Shown: positions 17,124 through 27,228, counted from the stretch's first letter. The stretch: DNA of 64,000 nucleotides from Bacteroidota bacterium (GCA_016124755.1 WGNA01000011.1:62001-126000), one strand, 5' to 3'. Notes: generated from the letters alone by a model not told the origin. Numbers and translations are program-made.

Positions 17124-18176
17124 TTGCCATCAAATCTATCCGCCCTGAACGCGACCGCTAAAAAGTTTTTCCGGAATCCATTAGCCACTATCGGATTGGC
17201 TTTTATTGCGCTTTGTGCTTTAATTGCTCTCTCGGGTTATCTTATTGTTCCAGACAAAACCCACGCGGCAAACCAGATGTTTCTGGAAATAAGTCTTCGC
17301 AAACCGGGGTTTTCGGCAACAATTCTGAATCCTCCCGAAACGGCTTCTAAAAACGGCTTGCGGGAATTATTCGCCGGTCGGGAAGATCCGGGTTCATCTT
17401 TTCTTTGGGATAATTCCGGGGATACTGCCGTGGCCAACGTTATAGCGGCTCAGGAATCATACGGAAAGGAACTGAATAAAAACCTCACGCAAAAAACTTT
17501 CTGGCTGGGAACCGATGTTTTTGGACGCGATGTACTCAGCCGACTGTTACTCGGTACCCGAATCTCCCTGTCTGTCGGGTTAATTTCTGTGTTCATTTCG
17601 CTGGTGCTTGGGATTCTACTCGGAATGATCGCCGGCTATTATCGCGGTTGGGTAGATAAGATAGTTATGTGGCTGATCAACGTAATCTGGTCGTTGCCAA
17701 CCTTACTTTTGGTAATTGCCATCACCTTCGCTTTGGGTAAAGGTTTCTGGCAGATTTTTGTTGCCGTCGGAATTACCATGTGGGTGGAACTGGCAAGAAT
17801 TGTTCGTGGACAGGTATTTTCGTTACGCGAAAGAGAATTTATACAAGCCGCACGAATGCTGGGCTTCAGCGATTTCCGGATTATGTTCAAACACATCCTC
17901 CCAAATCTTGTTGGTCCTATTGTCGTAATAGCTGCCGCCAATTTCGCTTCGGCTATTTTATTGGAAGCCGGACTCAGTTTTCTTGGTCTGGGAGTGCAAC
18001 CTCCGATGCCGAGCTGGGGGCAAATGCTCAATGAAAATTATGCGTACATATACGCCAATTCCACTCTCAATGCTGCACATCTGGCATTGGCTCCTGGCAT
18101 CGCAATAATGCTATTGGTGATGTCTTTCAACTTTGTGGGCAACGGACTCCGGGATGCATTGGATGCGAAGATGTAA
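17124..18176 (+). CDS. ABC transporter permease, DppC/OppC type
   Basis: Inner-membrane permease of 350 residues for a peptide/nickel-type ABC importer. An N-terminal helix (about 20-42) is followed by a large periplasmic insert, then FWLGTDVFGRDVLSRLLLGTR, the signature preceding the core domain, with five further helices. The EAA-like loop is REFIQAARMLGFSDFRIMFKHILPN, and LEAGLSFLGLGVQPPMPSWG is a classic DppC phrase. The start is TTG; no ATG exists before the core and an in-frame stop lies 21 bases upstream. No partner permease, ATPase or binding protein is next to it; partners must be elsewhere. The periplasmic insert is longer than in E. coli DppC, as usual in Bacteroidota. Confidence 0.9.
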   Translation: MPSNLSALNATAKKFFRNPLATIGLAFIALCALIALSGYLIVPDKTHAANQMFLEISLRKPGFSATILNPPETASKNGLRELFAGREDPGSSFLWDNSGDTAVANVIAAQESYGKELNKNLTQKTFWLGTDVFGRDVLSRLLLGTRISLSVGLISVFISLVLGILLGMIAGYYRGWVDKIVMWLINVIWSLPTLLLVIAITFALGKGFWQIFVAVGITMWVELARIVRGQVFSLREREFIQAARMLGFSDFRIMFKHILPNLVGPIVVIAAANFASAILLEAGLSFLGLGVQPPMPSWGQMLNENYAYIYANSTLNAAHLALAPGIAIMLLVMSFNFVGNGLRDALDAKM

Positions 18177-18249
18177 GTCATCCGGTTAATTTTAATTGTG
18201 CCGCACCGGAATATTCATATATTTTTGATTTGCCAAAATCTAAAGAAGA

Positions 18250-19305
18250 ATGTCGGGGGATAAAAGAGAATGTGAATACACCAATACTCCAATTTTAATT
18301 TCCAAATGGTTTTTCATAATTCTGTTTACCCATTTTTTTTATTTCACGTCAACTGCTCAGACCAACTACAACGACAAACTGGCCGAAGCAGCTTCTGCTT
18401 ACGATAACGGAGACATTAGCAAGGTAATCGAATTGGCGAATGTTTGTTTGTCATCATCTGAAATATCCGATAAAGCACAAGCCTACCGGTTATTGGCCAT
18501 GGCGTATCTCATCAACAATCAATCGTCGGATGCATTAAACGCGGCGGTTAAAATGCTGGAATTAAATCCCCGGTATAAACCCGATTTACTAAAAGATCCC
18601 AAAGAATTCACACAATTGCTTTCTAAAATTGATGTCGTTCCTGCTTTTTCGTTAGGACTTGCCGGAATGTACGGACTCAATTCTACTCACGTTAATGTCA
18701 TCGGTTTTTATGCCCCGGCTGATTACACCAAATCGTATTCGAGTGGAACCGGATCGCATTTTCGTTTTGCCATTAATTATAATTTTAATAATACACACGG
18801 ACTGGAATTTAACATCATGCCTCAAACCAGCCGTTACTCACTAAACTATGAGGTCTTTGAAAAGCAATACAAGGTTTCCGAAATACTTCGAACCATAAAT
18901 TTTCCTTTGTTTTATAAATTCAATTTCAGAAAAGGAAAGGCTGTTCGTTTATTCGCCGGTGCGGGTTTTTATTCTTCGGTTCTGCTGCATTCGTATAACG
19001 ATTTTATTATTTCTTCTCCGGAAGGAAAACAGGAAATTAAACACTATGGCTCCCGTACCCGACGCAATACATTTAATTATGGAGTTGCAGCAAATGCCGG
19101 GGTTAACATTAAATTCAGGGAAGGTCATATAACCGCGGGTATCTGCTATTTTAAAGCACTCAGTAACTTCACGGATGCCGGAAGCCGGTACAAAAATCCA
19201 GTGTTGGTTTACGACTATTTATATCTGGACGATGACTTTAGAATGGATAGTTTTATGTTTTCGGTGGGATACAGTAAATACCTCAATTTTAAAGTTCGGA
19301 AATGA
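18250..19305 (+). CDS. TPR-like plus outer-membrane beta-barrel protein (paralogue 1)
   Basis: 351 residues with a signal peptide (core about 20-36, ending STAQ). Residues 40-120 form TPR-like helices (AAASAYDNGDISKVIELANVC, AYRLLAMAYL, DALNAAVKMLELNP) ending in DPKEFTQLLSKI. Residues 130-351 alternate amphipathic strands, end in an aromatic strand and resemble a porin-family/PorT-like eight-stranded barrel. Likely an outer-membrane protein with a periplasmic TPR domain. The downstream gene has the same layout and overlaps it by four bases (ATGA), so this is a tandem duplication. Confidence 0.75.
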   Translation: MSGDKRECEYTNTPILISKWFFIILFTHFFYFTSTAQTNYNDKLAEAASAYDNGDISKVIELANVCLSSSEISDKAQAYRLLAMAYLINNQSSDALNAAVKMLELNPRYKPDLLKDPKEFTQLLSKIDVVPAFSLGLAGMYGLNSTHVNVIGFYAPADYTKSYSSGTGSHFRFAINYNFNNTHGLEFNIMPQTSRYSLNYEVFEKQYKVSEILRTINFPLFYKFNFRKGKAVRLFAGAGFYSSVLLHSYNDFIISSPEGKQEIKHYGSRTRRNTFNYGVAANAGVNIKFREGHITAGICYFKALSNFTDAGSRYKNPVLVYDYLYLDDDFRMDSFMFSVGYSKYLNFKVRK

Positions 19306-20318
19306 GGAAGTTGATTTTCACATCATGCCTTTTTGTTACTTTCTGTAACCTCTTTGCTCAGCACGCTACTGATTGTTCTAATTCGTTATATTCAGCAAAT
19401 CGCTTGTACGAAGGTGGTCAGGTTCGCGAGGCATTAAATTCATTAAAACCATGTATCGATAACCATAATTTTTCGGGTGACGAAAGATTCGATGCGGTTC
19501 GGCTGATGAGTTTGTGTTATTTGTTTTTAGGAAATAAAGACAGCGCAGATTTGTGTGTAACCGAAATGCTGAAAATACGGCATGATTATCAGCAATTTCA
19601 CTATGTAGATCCCAGAGAATTGACGCTTTTGGTGGAAAGTCATAAAGTGATTCGAAAGTTAGATATCGGCATCCGATCCGGCACAACGCTTAATCAGGTG
19701 CACGTGATGAACAGCTTTGCGACTACACAGACAAATTCAACCTATTATTCCCGAATGGGGTTGAATCTTGGTTTACTCGCCGAATATTATGTTAAAAACA
19801 AATGGTCAGTTCTTTTTATGCCGAATTACAATTTGCGAGGTTACCGGCACGATCTGGACAACATCGCCGGACAAAAAAAGCAATACCGGGAATTAATTAA
19901 TACAATTGAACTTCCGGTTTCAGCGAGGTATTATGTACAGAAAGGGAAATGGCAACATTATATTCAGGCAGGAATTCAATTTAATAAATTGGTGAACAGT
20001 TTTGCCGATGTGCAATCCATCGATCTCAATGACGGAAAAGTCATTCAGAACAGTACGGAAACCACTTCTTACAGGAACAGCAGGTGGTTTGGTTACCACG
20101 CCGGAATCGGTTCCTGTCTGCAGATCGGAGGCAATAAACTTACCTTTGGATTGAATTATTTTTATTTTAATAATAATGTGGTTATTCCGGAAAAACGATA
20201 CAGCAATGTAGATTTTATCATTGCTTCCCAATACGTTGATTCCGATTTCCGCATTTCTTCACTGGGATTTGTTTTTTCTTATCAGGCACCGATTCGGTTT
20301 AAGGTGGTGAAGAAATAA
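19302..20318 (+). CDS. TPR-like plus outer-membrane beta-barrel protein (paralogue 2)
   Basis: 338 residues, signal peptide to LFAQ, TPR-like helices at about 25-105 (SANRLYEGGQVREALNSL, LMSLCYLFLGNKDSADLCV, YVDPRELTLLVES) and a C-terminal barrel of about 220 residues with strands such as MGLNLGLLAEYYVKNKWSV and FRISSLGFVFSYQ. Same architecture as the preceding gene and coupled to it by an ATGA overlap. Diverged enough that the two probably have different roles; perhaps they form one complex. Confidence 0.75.
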   Translation: MRKLIFTSCLFVTFCNLFAQHATDCSNSLYSANRLYEGGQVREALNSLKPCIDNHNFSGDERFDAVRLMSLCYLFLGNKDSADLCVTEMLKIRHDYQQFHYVDPRELTLLVESHKVIRKLDIGIRSGTTLNQVHVMNSFATTQTNSTYYSRMGLNLGLLAEYYVKNKWSVLFMPNYNLRGYRHDLDNIAGQKKQYRELINTIELPVSARYYVQKGKWQHYIQAGIQFNKLVNSFADVQSIDLNDGKVIQNSTETTSYRNSRWFGYHAGIGSCLQIGGNKLTFGLNYFYFNNNVVIPEKRYSNVDFIIASQYVDSDFRISSLGFVFSYQAPIRFKVVKK

Positions 20319-20328
20319 AATCCGGTTA

Positions 20329-20862
20329 ATGCAGAGAATGAAACATCCTGTGGTCTTGTATTTTATCCTTTTCATTGGATGTAAAACAACTTCGATGCGG
20401 AATCTGCGCGATTTTGAAGAACTGAAATTAAAAATTGCAGGGGACATTAGAATTCCTTGTGACTCAACTGATATCATATATATAAAGCAGCCGGGTAAGC
20501 GAATTGACTTCTATGGTTCTGAAAAAGCCTGGAACCGTAGATGTGATTTTCAGTGGTGGGTGATGCCGTATGTAGAAATAATTGATTCGAACCATTCCAA
20601 TCCTATTTATTTGGATACATTTCGATCTAACCCTCGTATTATGCGTAATCATCAAGCCGAGACCGATTCATTTATCCATTACATAGACTCTGTCGTTACT
20701 TTTGAATTTTATTCATCCTACGGAATTGCAATCACCAACCGGAAATTTATATGTTATAATTGCTTTTATGATATGGAAAAAGAAAATAGTAACTGTGTTT
20801 CGATGTTGTACAAGCATAAACACGGAGAATGGATATTGATAAAATTGGAAAAGGAACCTTAA
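20329..20862 (+). CDS. putative lipoprotein
   Basis: Unrecognised protein of 177 residues. The N-terminus MKHPVVLYFILFIGCKTTS is a short lipoprotein signal with lipobox FIGC; the likely start is therefore the second ATG (20338) rather than 20329. The mature part has several Tyr/Trp-rich strands and a CYNCFY pair of cysteines near the C-terminus. It follows the second barrel gene by 10 bases and probably completes a three-gene operon. Confidence 0.65.
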   Translation: MQRMKHPVVLYFILFIGCKTTSMRNLRDFEELKLKIAGDIRIPCDSTDIIYIKQPGKRIDFYGSEKAWNRRCDFQWWVMPYVEIIDSNHSNPIYLDTFRSNPRIMRNHQAETDSFIHYIDSVVTFEFYSSYGIAITNRKFICYNCFYDMEKENSNCVSMLYKHKHGEWILIKLEKEP

Positions 20863-20911
20863 AGATTATCGTTTGAAAATCAACTGATAACCGGATAGTT
20901 TGAGATAGCTT

Positions 20912-22111
20912 CTAATCTAATCTCTTCACCCACTTACCATCAAAATCTACCTCGCCGATCAACTGGCAGACTTCCCCTTTGAAAACGTATGAACAGGCGA
21001 CAATCCAGGTGTTGTGATCCGTTGCGAGTTGGCGGCAGGATAAAATGTCGTTCACTTCCGGAAGCAATAAATCAAACCGTACTTTCGCTTCATCGTTTTC
21101 GAAATCCACCATTTGCAAATGCTTTTCATACGGATCATACAGAAATTGCCCAGGTTTGGATGATAGCTTATTTAATTCGAATCCCGGGCCGTTAACAAGA
21201 CCGTCAACCGGTTTCATCACTTTCACAACAGAACCGTCATCCGGATTTATTTCAATATAAAAAGGCCGTTTCTGCGAACCCTGAATGGCCATTAATAATA
21301 CATGGTTTCCGTATTCGACAATGTTCACCGGAATGAGATCCGGAGCCGGAGAAATTGTAGTTTCATATAAAGCAGAACCGTCGTTGCGAAGTTTACCCAC
21401 TATAATATTCGTAGAATCTGCAATTCGGTATATAGCGCGAAATGCATACAGAATCTCATTATTGCGAATAGGTGCCATACAGGAGTTGTCGGCTGCTTTA
21501 AACAAAGGAGTCTTATGAAATAAACTGTCACCGGGTCGGGACCAGATCCGTTTAAAATCATTGCTGAATTTATTGAATTCTACATGCGAGTCTGAATTAA
21601 AGGTAATGTTATAATCCATCGCAATCAAACTGGTTCCATCGTTCATGGGCACCAAATCCCGAACCCAGGGATCGCTGGATAAATCAAAATTAACATCCTG
21701 TTTATTTACGAATTGGAACGTATTATCCATTTCGTATAAATGAAAATAATTATCACCAAATATGGTATAGGTTTCACTCACCAGCCAGTTGTGGTTGGGT
21801 AATCTCCGGAAATTCCGGAAACCGGTGAGATCCGACCTCCCGATCATATTCGTAGAATCGACAAAGGATAGATTCGCGTCGTATTCAAGAATAATATTGT
21901 ATATATCTACGACAACTCCCTCAATGTTGTCATTATAAATAAAATAATATCCTCCGTTTTCATTCTGTACAATATCTGAAATAACAAAATACGGATCGAT
22001 AGAATTAATTTTTAAAGCGGATTTATTGATCTGGGATTCATCACCCGAACAGCCCTGTAAAAAGGCTGCTGCTATTAATATCCGTGTACTATTCCTGAAC
22101 CAGCTTGCCAT
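20912..22111 (-). CDS. putative beta-propeller lipoprotein (tandem paralogue)
   Basis: About 399 residues from the ATG at 22111. The start MASWFRNSTRILIAAAFLQGC gives a lipobox LQGC directly, whereas the longer frame to 22162 would put 17 extra residues before it. The body has repeats of the sort 'NENGGYYFIYND', 'NDGTSLIAMDY', 'PDDGSVVKVMKP', typical of six- or seven-bladed propellers. The start overlaps the end of the related upstream gene by 23 bases, so translation is coupled. Membrane-anchored; function unknown. Confidence 0.65.
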   Translation of the reverse strand: MASWFRNSTRILIAAAFLQGCSGDESQINKSALKINSIDPYFVISDIVQNENGGYYFIYNDNIEGVVVDIYNIILEYDANLSFVDSTNMIGRSDLTGFRNFRRLPNHNWLVSETYTIFGDNYFHLYEMDNTFQFVNKQDVNFDLSSDPWVRDLVPMNDGTSLIAMDYNITFNSDSHVEFNKFSNDFKRIWSRPGDSLFHKTPLFKAADNSCMAPIRNNEILYAFRAIYRIADSTNIIVGKLRNDGSALYETTISPAPDLIPVNIVEYGNHVLLMAIQGSQKRPFYIEINPDDGSVVKVMKPVDGLVNGPGFELNKLSSKPGQFLYDPYEKHLQMVDFENDEAKVRFDLLLPEVNDILSCRQLATDHNTWIVACSYVFKGEVCQLIGEVDFDGKWVKRLD

Positions 22112-23261
22112 CTGAAGTGGTTTTGGTGAAGAGAATTTTCTTGCCGTCGTCGTTATTGGCAAAAATGAATTCTCCTGAAGTTAAAACACAGGCGGTTGTG
22201 GCCGGAAATGCTATCGGCAAAACCCTTGATTCGGCGAGTTCACTCGAGAATATGTGTGCTCTGCGGTCAAAAGTGGTGACTACATAGCTGTCATCATTTT
22301 GTTGAGCAACAGACCGCAAAGGAGAATTTAACATGGAAACTTCTGTCTCAGTTGTGCTATTTTTTGCGAGATCAAATTTTAGAGTATAAATGACATCTTC
22401 AAAAAAGAGCGAGGTTGTGAGTACACCGGAATGCAAGTGATCGGAATAAAGTCCTAAGAAAGACGAAGACAGATTATTGAGATCTAAATAAAAGTCAAGC
22501 GTATTGCTGATCTGATAATTATTTCCGGTGGGTTGATTTTTGGGATAGCTGATGGTTTTAATGTCGCTGTCGCCATTCGGGTCGCACGTCATTATATAAT
22601 AGTTCTCGTCGCTTTCGATAACCGACAAAGGCTGCATCGGATTGGTATGCTTATGCAGTGTTTTACCGGAATTGTCAACTACCAGAAATGCCCCCACATT
22701 GAAAAATGCCTGTACCGCAATGGAAGGCCGGAAGCTGAACACATCGTAGGTTGTGATGAGAATCGATTGATCCTCCGACTCAACCATATCGGTTATTTGA
22801 TAATTAGAAGTATAAGCAGAGAGAGTTTTATCATCAATATCATTATACGATTCCCATTTAATGGTTCCATCCGTATTTAAAGCAGTTAAATACAGAAGCC
22901 CTTTTGTCGTGTTCACCGGATTTTTGTTTTCATCGGTATTGGCGATGCACGCGACAATAATTTCACCGGATTTCATCACCAACATGTCATGAATAATTTC
23001 ATCGCCTTTCCCGCCAAGTGTGATTTGCCATTCCTGTTTTAACTGGCTGTTGAATTTTACCACTAATACATCCTGATTGCGGTTAGAAGTGGTATTGATG
23101 CCAATTACGAAACCGCCGTCACTTGTGGCATACATCGAATTAAGTTTTATGTACGAACCGTCCCCATAAAAGGCAACCGCAGATTTTTTTATTCCATTAT
23201 CTTCAACAGTGCAGGAACCGAGGAATACAATTCCCAAAAGTATTGTGAAGATTTTGATCAT
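22089..23261 (-). CDS. putative beta-propeller lipoprotein
   Basis: 390 residues, lipoprotein signal MIKIFTILLGIVFLGSC followed by a TVEDNG linker. Repeats of the form 'TSDGGFVIGINTTSNRNQDVLVVKFNS' and 'GGKGDEIIHDMLVMKSGEIIVACIAN' resemble delta-60/SBBP-type propeller blades that record 'data plus value' strands. The following gene (20912-22111) has the same plan and overlaps it. Anchored in a membrane and facing the periplasm or outside; no active-site motif seen. Confidence 0.7.
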   Translation of the reverse strand: MIKIFTILLGIVFLGSCTVEDNGIKKSAVAFYGDGSYIKLNSMYATSDGGFVIGINTTSNRNQDVLVVKFNSQLKQEWQITLGGKGDEIIHDMLVMKSGEIIVACIANTDENKNPVNTTKGLLYLTALNTDGTIKWESYNDIDDKTLSAYTSNYQITDMVESEDQSILITTYDVFSFRPSIAVQAFFNVGAFLVVDNSGKTLHKHTNPMQPLSVIESDENYYIMTCDPNGDSDIKTISYPKNQPTGNNYQISNTLDFYLDLNNLSSSFLGLYSDHLHSGVLTTSLFFEDVIYTLKFDLAKNSTTETEVSMLNSPLRSVAQQNDDSYVVTTFDRRAHIFSSELAESRVLPIAFPATTACVLTSGEFIFANNDDGKKILFTKTTSDGKLVQE

Positions 23262-23332
23262 CAGAGAATACGTCTGAACAAATATAAGCCACTGGCATAA
23301 ATTGCAAAATATTCGGAGTAGAAGAATTGGGT

Positions 23333-24733
23333 TTATTCTTCTATAAAAATACTACCAACCGAAAAATACTTTTGGGATTGTTGGTCTAATGCAAATGTGA
23401 GGCAGCCATTCTCATACACTTCTAAAACGAGAATTTGGGGTGTAAATCCGCAAACAGACTTTATGAAATCTTTCATAGTTATTCCATTAACATATAATTG
23501 CGTGTTTGCGGGAGGATTGGGTTTTGGGTGTAATTCATCATTGGATTTCATTGCATACAGCAATTGAAAAGGCAATAAGTCCGGGGAAATAGCTCTATTC
23601 CTGACTATCGAAATCAAACCTCCTAAATAGTCGAATGTGTAATAGGTGGTGTCGGGTTTAATTGATTTATTTCTGGAAAGTAAATTCAAATAATCTAAAA
23701 GTTCCAAACAATTATTTTGATTAGTAGAATCCGGAATATTTACTGACGGGAAGCTGATTTCCGTCCTTGTAAAGGTATTTGAATAATTTTCACGAAATAT
23801 CAAATTAGAAATTCCCGGGTTGGAATCTACAGTTTTTTCAAAAAGAAGAAAGGGTGGATGCGCTTCTTCACACAATTTATGTCGGGTAAAATTTCCAAAT
23901 GAATTTTTCATTCGCACCATGTGGTCGTCTTCGAAAAACATTTGCACTTCTGATTCAACGGAAGTATGATTGTTATTCAGCCAATCTAAGTTGACGGATT
24001 GTTTGGTAGAACTTGTTTTCAAATAATTCCGGACCAGCAAATTGGTGTCTGTTATGAACTCATAATTTTTAATTGACCAAACGGTTGAATCCTCAACGGT
24101 GTGCATTGAATGTACTTCCGATATTATATGTACACCTTCAAAGCGCAATTGCTCTGCTAGAATCGAATACACTTTATCTGTCTGACCATAGTTAAACGTG
24201 GCAAACATGGGCGTTCCGAAACGGGTACGGCACAACGCACTTCCCATGTCCAATATCAATTCTTCGGAGGATGAAACGGATTCAACTTTTTGTTTGGATC
24301 TTTTGTCTGTGTCCTTTTCATGATGGGCATACGACATAATGTAGTAAAAAATGCAAAGTGTTCCGTTTTTTAGCTTTTCGGTTTCCATCCTAAAATCCGG
24401 ACTCATGTAAAAACGCATCGGATAATTTGATTTACTAAACCAGTAATTTGTTCTATTACCTACCTCACTTTTAATAAAACCAGAGCATTGCTTGAATTCA
24501 TTAATAAGAATGGCAAATGAATCAGTGTTTTGGTCTGTAATTACGGCGGCAAATCGATTCCAACTCTCCAACAACGGAAAGTCCTTCAGCATAAAAAAGC
24601 GATTGACTTTATACTGTTCTAATTGCGATTTATCAGAATAAGAAAGAGTGTCGCTTGCATAACCATTATTGGTTATGAATATCAAAAAAATAATAGCAAA
24701 GAAGTGATGGATTGTGTTACGGTTTGGTGTCAT
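23333..24733 (-). CDS. secreted protein of unknown function
   Basis: About 466 residues from the ATG at 24733 (MTPNRNTIHHFFAIIFLIFI), which gives a clean signal peptide ending NGYAS; the frame extends 10 codons further to 24763. I recognise no domain. The mature part is mixed alpha/beta with few cysteines. It lies 65 bases before the next minus-strand gene and shares its orientation with the following cluster. Confidence 0.55.
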   Translation of the reverse strand: MTPNRNTIHHFFAIIFLIFITNNGYASDTLSYSDKSQLEQYKVNRFFMLKDFPLLESWNRFAAVITDQNTDSFAILINEFKQCSGFIKSEVGNRTNYWFSKSNYPMRFYMSPDFRMETEKLKNGTLCIFYYIMSYAHHEKDTDKRSKQKVESVSSSEELILDMGSALCRTRFGTPMFATFNYGQTDKVYSILAEQLRFEGVHIISEVHSMHTVEDSTVWSIKNYEFITDTNLLVRNYLKTSSTKQSVNLDWLNNNHTSVESEVQMFFEDDHMVRMKNSFGNFTRHKLCEEAHPPFLLFEKTVDSNPGISNLIFRENYSNTFTRTEISFPSVNIPDSTNQNNCLELLDYLNLLSRNKSIKPDTTYYTFDYLGGLISIVRNRAISPDLLPFQLLYAMKSNDELHPKPNPPANTQLYVNGITMKDFIKSVCGFTPQILVLEVYENGCLTFALDQQSQKYFSVGSIFIEE

Positions 24734-24798
24734 TCCGTTATTGTTTGCCAAAATAAACAACAAATAAGTTGCCCGAATACCGGGAGCACAACAACCAA

Positions 24799-25449
24799 TT
24801 AGCGAACGTTAAAAGAATACGATCTACCGTTCCATTTGAACACACCTTCGTTTTGAAGTATTAATTCTGAGTGGATCTGATCCTGTCCGAAAATCTGATA
24901 GAAGTCGTTTTTGTGTGTCGATATACGACTCAATTCGGTTGAGCATCGATTCGTCTTTTTTGTTAATTGAACATCTTCACCTGAAAAATTCAATTTTAAC
25001 TGATAAAGACAGTCTGAGTGCGATTCTTCTGACGTGGTGTCATCCGGTAAGCGAATAAAATCTTCGGTGTAATGCAATTCAATCTGGAAATGAGTGAGCA
25101 CTGTTTTTAAATCCGGTGTGAACACAAGACACACTTTTTCAACTTCTTTATAGCCGCCGTTTTCGCCGAGATTATCTGTTCGTGTACAGTTAATTATAAC
25201 CCATTGTTCTTTGCGCGATGAGAGCGTTCTCTGAAATGAGGAATCAAGACTAACTGACCAGGCAAGAACGGTGTGCATCCTCACAGTATCGTTTAGCGTT
25301 ACCGAATACAACCGCACGGAATCTGCATAGGACCGGGCAATTATTTCTCCGGTTTTACTGCTGAAAATTTTTTGATACGGAGTTTTTCCGGTTTGGGCTA
25401 ATGATGTGAGGCCCATCAGAATCAGAAAAAATGTTTTTAAATATCGCAT
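24799..25449 (-). CDS. secreted protein of unknown function
   Basis: 216 residues with a signal peptide MRYLKTFFLILMGLTSLAQ and an all-beta-looking mature part. The ATG overlaps the stop of the beta-CASP hydrolase gene (TAATG), so it is translated with that gene, although one product is cytoplasmic and the other exported. No domain recognised. Confidence 0.65.
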   Translation of the reverse strand: MRYLKTFFLILMGLTSLAQTGKTPYQKIFSSKTGEIIARSYADSVRLYSVTLNDTVRMHTVLAWSVSLDSSFQRTLSSRKEQWVIINCTRTDNLGENGGYKEVEKVCLVFTPDLKTVLTHFQIELHYTEDFIRLPDDTTSEESHSDCLYQLKLNFSGEDVQLTKKTNRCSTELSRISTHKNDFYQIFGQDQIHSELILQNEGVFKWNGRSYSFNVR

Positions 25450-26879
25450 TATCTTGTTCTCACACTTACATCATCCAAATTATAAACCTGCCCGAAATGC
25501 GGAATTTCAACTTTTTGAAATTTATGATTTAGCAGGGCTGTCTTAAACATTTCCTGTCGTTCGATTTCGCCGTGAACCAAAAAGATTTTTTTCAATTTAT
25601 GACGATTAAGATTATCCAGATAGCTAAGCATTTCGTCCTGATCGCCGTGTGCTGAGAACGAATCCATTATTTCAATTCGGGCATTCACTTTAAAAGTATT
25701 TCCAAAAATGTGCACTTCTTCCGCACCGCCGCGAAGTTGTCCGCCCAGCGTTCCCTGAGAACAATAACCAACTATTAACACACAGTTTTTACCGTCTTCA
25801 ATATTATTTGCAAGGTGATGTTTAACGCGGCCTGCGTTCATCATTCCACTCGCACTGATGATTACAGCCGGACCTTTCAGATTATTTATAGCTTTTGATT
25901 GTTCCACACTGCGCACGTATTTCAATGTGTTAAATCCGAACGGATTCGGATCGTGTGTCATATATTCTAAAATGTCTCCGTCGTAACATTCGGGATGCAT
26001 GGTGAAAATATCAGTGGCATTTACTGCGAGCGGACTATCGACAAAAACCGGAATGGAAGGAAGTTTCTTCTCATTTGCCAACTGATCGAGCATGTACACA
26101 ATTTCCTGAGTCCGACCAACGCTAAAGGCCGGAATAATGAGTTTGCCTTTGTCTTCAACACAGGTTCGGTGAATTACGTCTAACAGTTGTTTGCGGCTGT
26201 CGGGTGTTCCTTCATGTTTTTGGCCGCCGTATGTTGACTCGCAAACCAAATAATCGACATCATCGAGCGGATGCGGATCGCGTAATATCGGTCGGTCTGG
26301 ACGACCAATATCTCCCGTAAAAGCGACGTATTTGTCGTATCCGTCGGGGTGAGAAATTCGCAGAGTTACACTCGCGCTTCCGAGAATGTGGCCACTGTCG
26401 CGGAAACGAACCGCAATATCTTCCCGAATTTTAAACCAACGATTGTAACCAATGCCGACAAACTGATCCATGCAGTTTCGGGCATCATTCACCGTATATA
26501 GCGGATCAACGGGTTTGAGTCCGAGTCGCTCTTTTGATTTGTTGATGTAAACAACATCTTTCTCTTGAATATATGCGCTGTCGAGCAACATGATCGCTGA
26601 TAAATCCCGGGTTGCGCTCGTGCAGAAAATTTCACCGGTATATCCGTCTTTACAAAGTTTCGGAATACGGCCGCTGTGATCGATATGGGCATGACTGAGA
26701 ATCATGTAATCAATATCTTCCGGATTAAAGAGCCATTCGCGGTTGAAGGTTTCGTATTGCTCTTCATAGCCTTGGTACAGCCCGCAATCGAGAAGAATTT
26801 TCGTGTCGTCGTCGAGAGTTATCAAGTGACAACTTCCGGTAACAGTCTGATCAGCTCCGCAGAATTTTATTTTGGTCAT
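25449..26879 (-). CDS. beta-CASP metallo-beta-lactamase-fold hydrolase
   Basis: 476-residue metallo-hydrolase with the beta-CASP insertion, a group that includes ribonucleases acting on RNA (CPSF/RNase J-like). Metal-binding HAHIDH at residues 63-68 follows ILLDCGLYQG. FRDSGHILGSASV supplies motif 3, FTGDIGRPDRP motif 4, and SFSAHGDQDEML plus KIFLVHGE are the C-terminal beta-CASP and RMMBL segments. Probably a cytoplasmic RNA-processing nuclease; the substrate cannot be deduced. It starts the unit that includes the overlapping secreted-protein gene. Confidence 0.9.
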   Translation of the reverse strand: MTKIKFCGADQTVTGSCHLITLDDDTKILLDCGLYQGYEEQYETFNREWLFNPEDIDYMILSHAHIDHSGRIPKLCKDGYTGEIFCTSATRDLSAIMLLDSAYIQEKDVVYINKSKERLGLKPVDPLYTVNDARNCMDQFVGIGYNRWFKIREDIAVRFRDSGHILGSASVTLRISHPDGYDKYVAFTGDIGRPDRPILRDPHPLDDVDYLVCESTYGGQKHEGTPDSRKQLLDVIHRTCVEDKGKLIIPAFSVGRTQEIVYMLDQLANEKKLPSIPVFVDSPLAVNATDIFTMHPECYDGDILEYMTHDPNPFGFNTLKYVRSVEQSKAINNLKGPAVIISASGMMNAGRVKHHLANNIEDGKNCVLIVGYCSQGTLGGQLRGGAEEVHIFGNTFKVNARIEIMDSFSAHGDQDEMLSYLDNLNRHKLKKIFLVHGEIERQEMFKTALLNHKFQKVEIPHFGQVYNLDDVSVRTR

Positions 26880-27228
26880 GAATTGATTTTGAGTGTCAAA
26901 AGTAGCATTCTTTGCCTTTTTCGTTTCTCAGAATCCGGAAGGTTTGTGTTGTTATGTGAACTAATGATTGAGGTTCATAACGCACGGGTTAGCTTTAATC
27001 CCAAATCCATTTGGTGAAATTGTTCGCTCTGCTTCCTGTATTAATTGGGAAGGATGAACAGCATTTATAGTTTAATCTTTCTCCGCTTCATTTCACCAAC
27101 GGTTTGCGGCATGACCAGTGCGTTTTGGGAACACCGGATTGCTTTCGCAAGATAAGACAAGAGGGTGAGAAAGCCTTCAATTTGTATCTGCTGTAAGCTT
27201 TGGCTATACCGAGGGTTGGGTGTAGTGC
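26880..27228. other. 349-bp intergenic region
   Basis: No gene or strong hairpin seen. It contains scattered phrases such as CAACGGTTTGCGGCATGA that look like worn recurrent intergenic sequence. It should include the promoter of the beta-CASP gene near 26880-26930. Confidence 0.4.
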
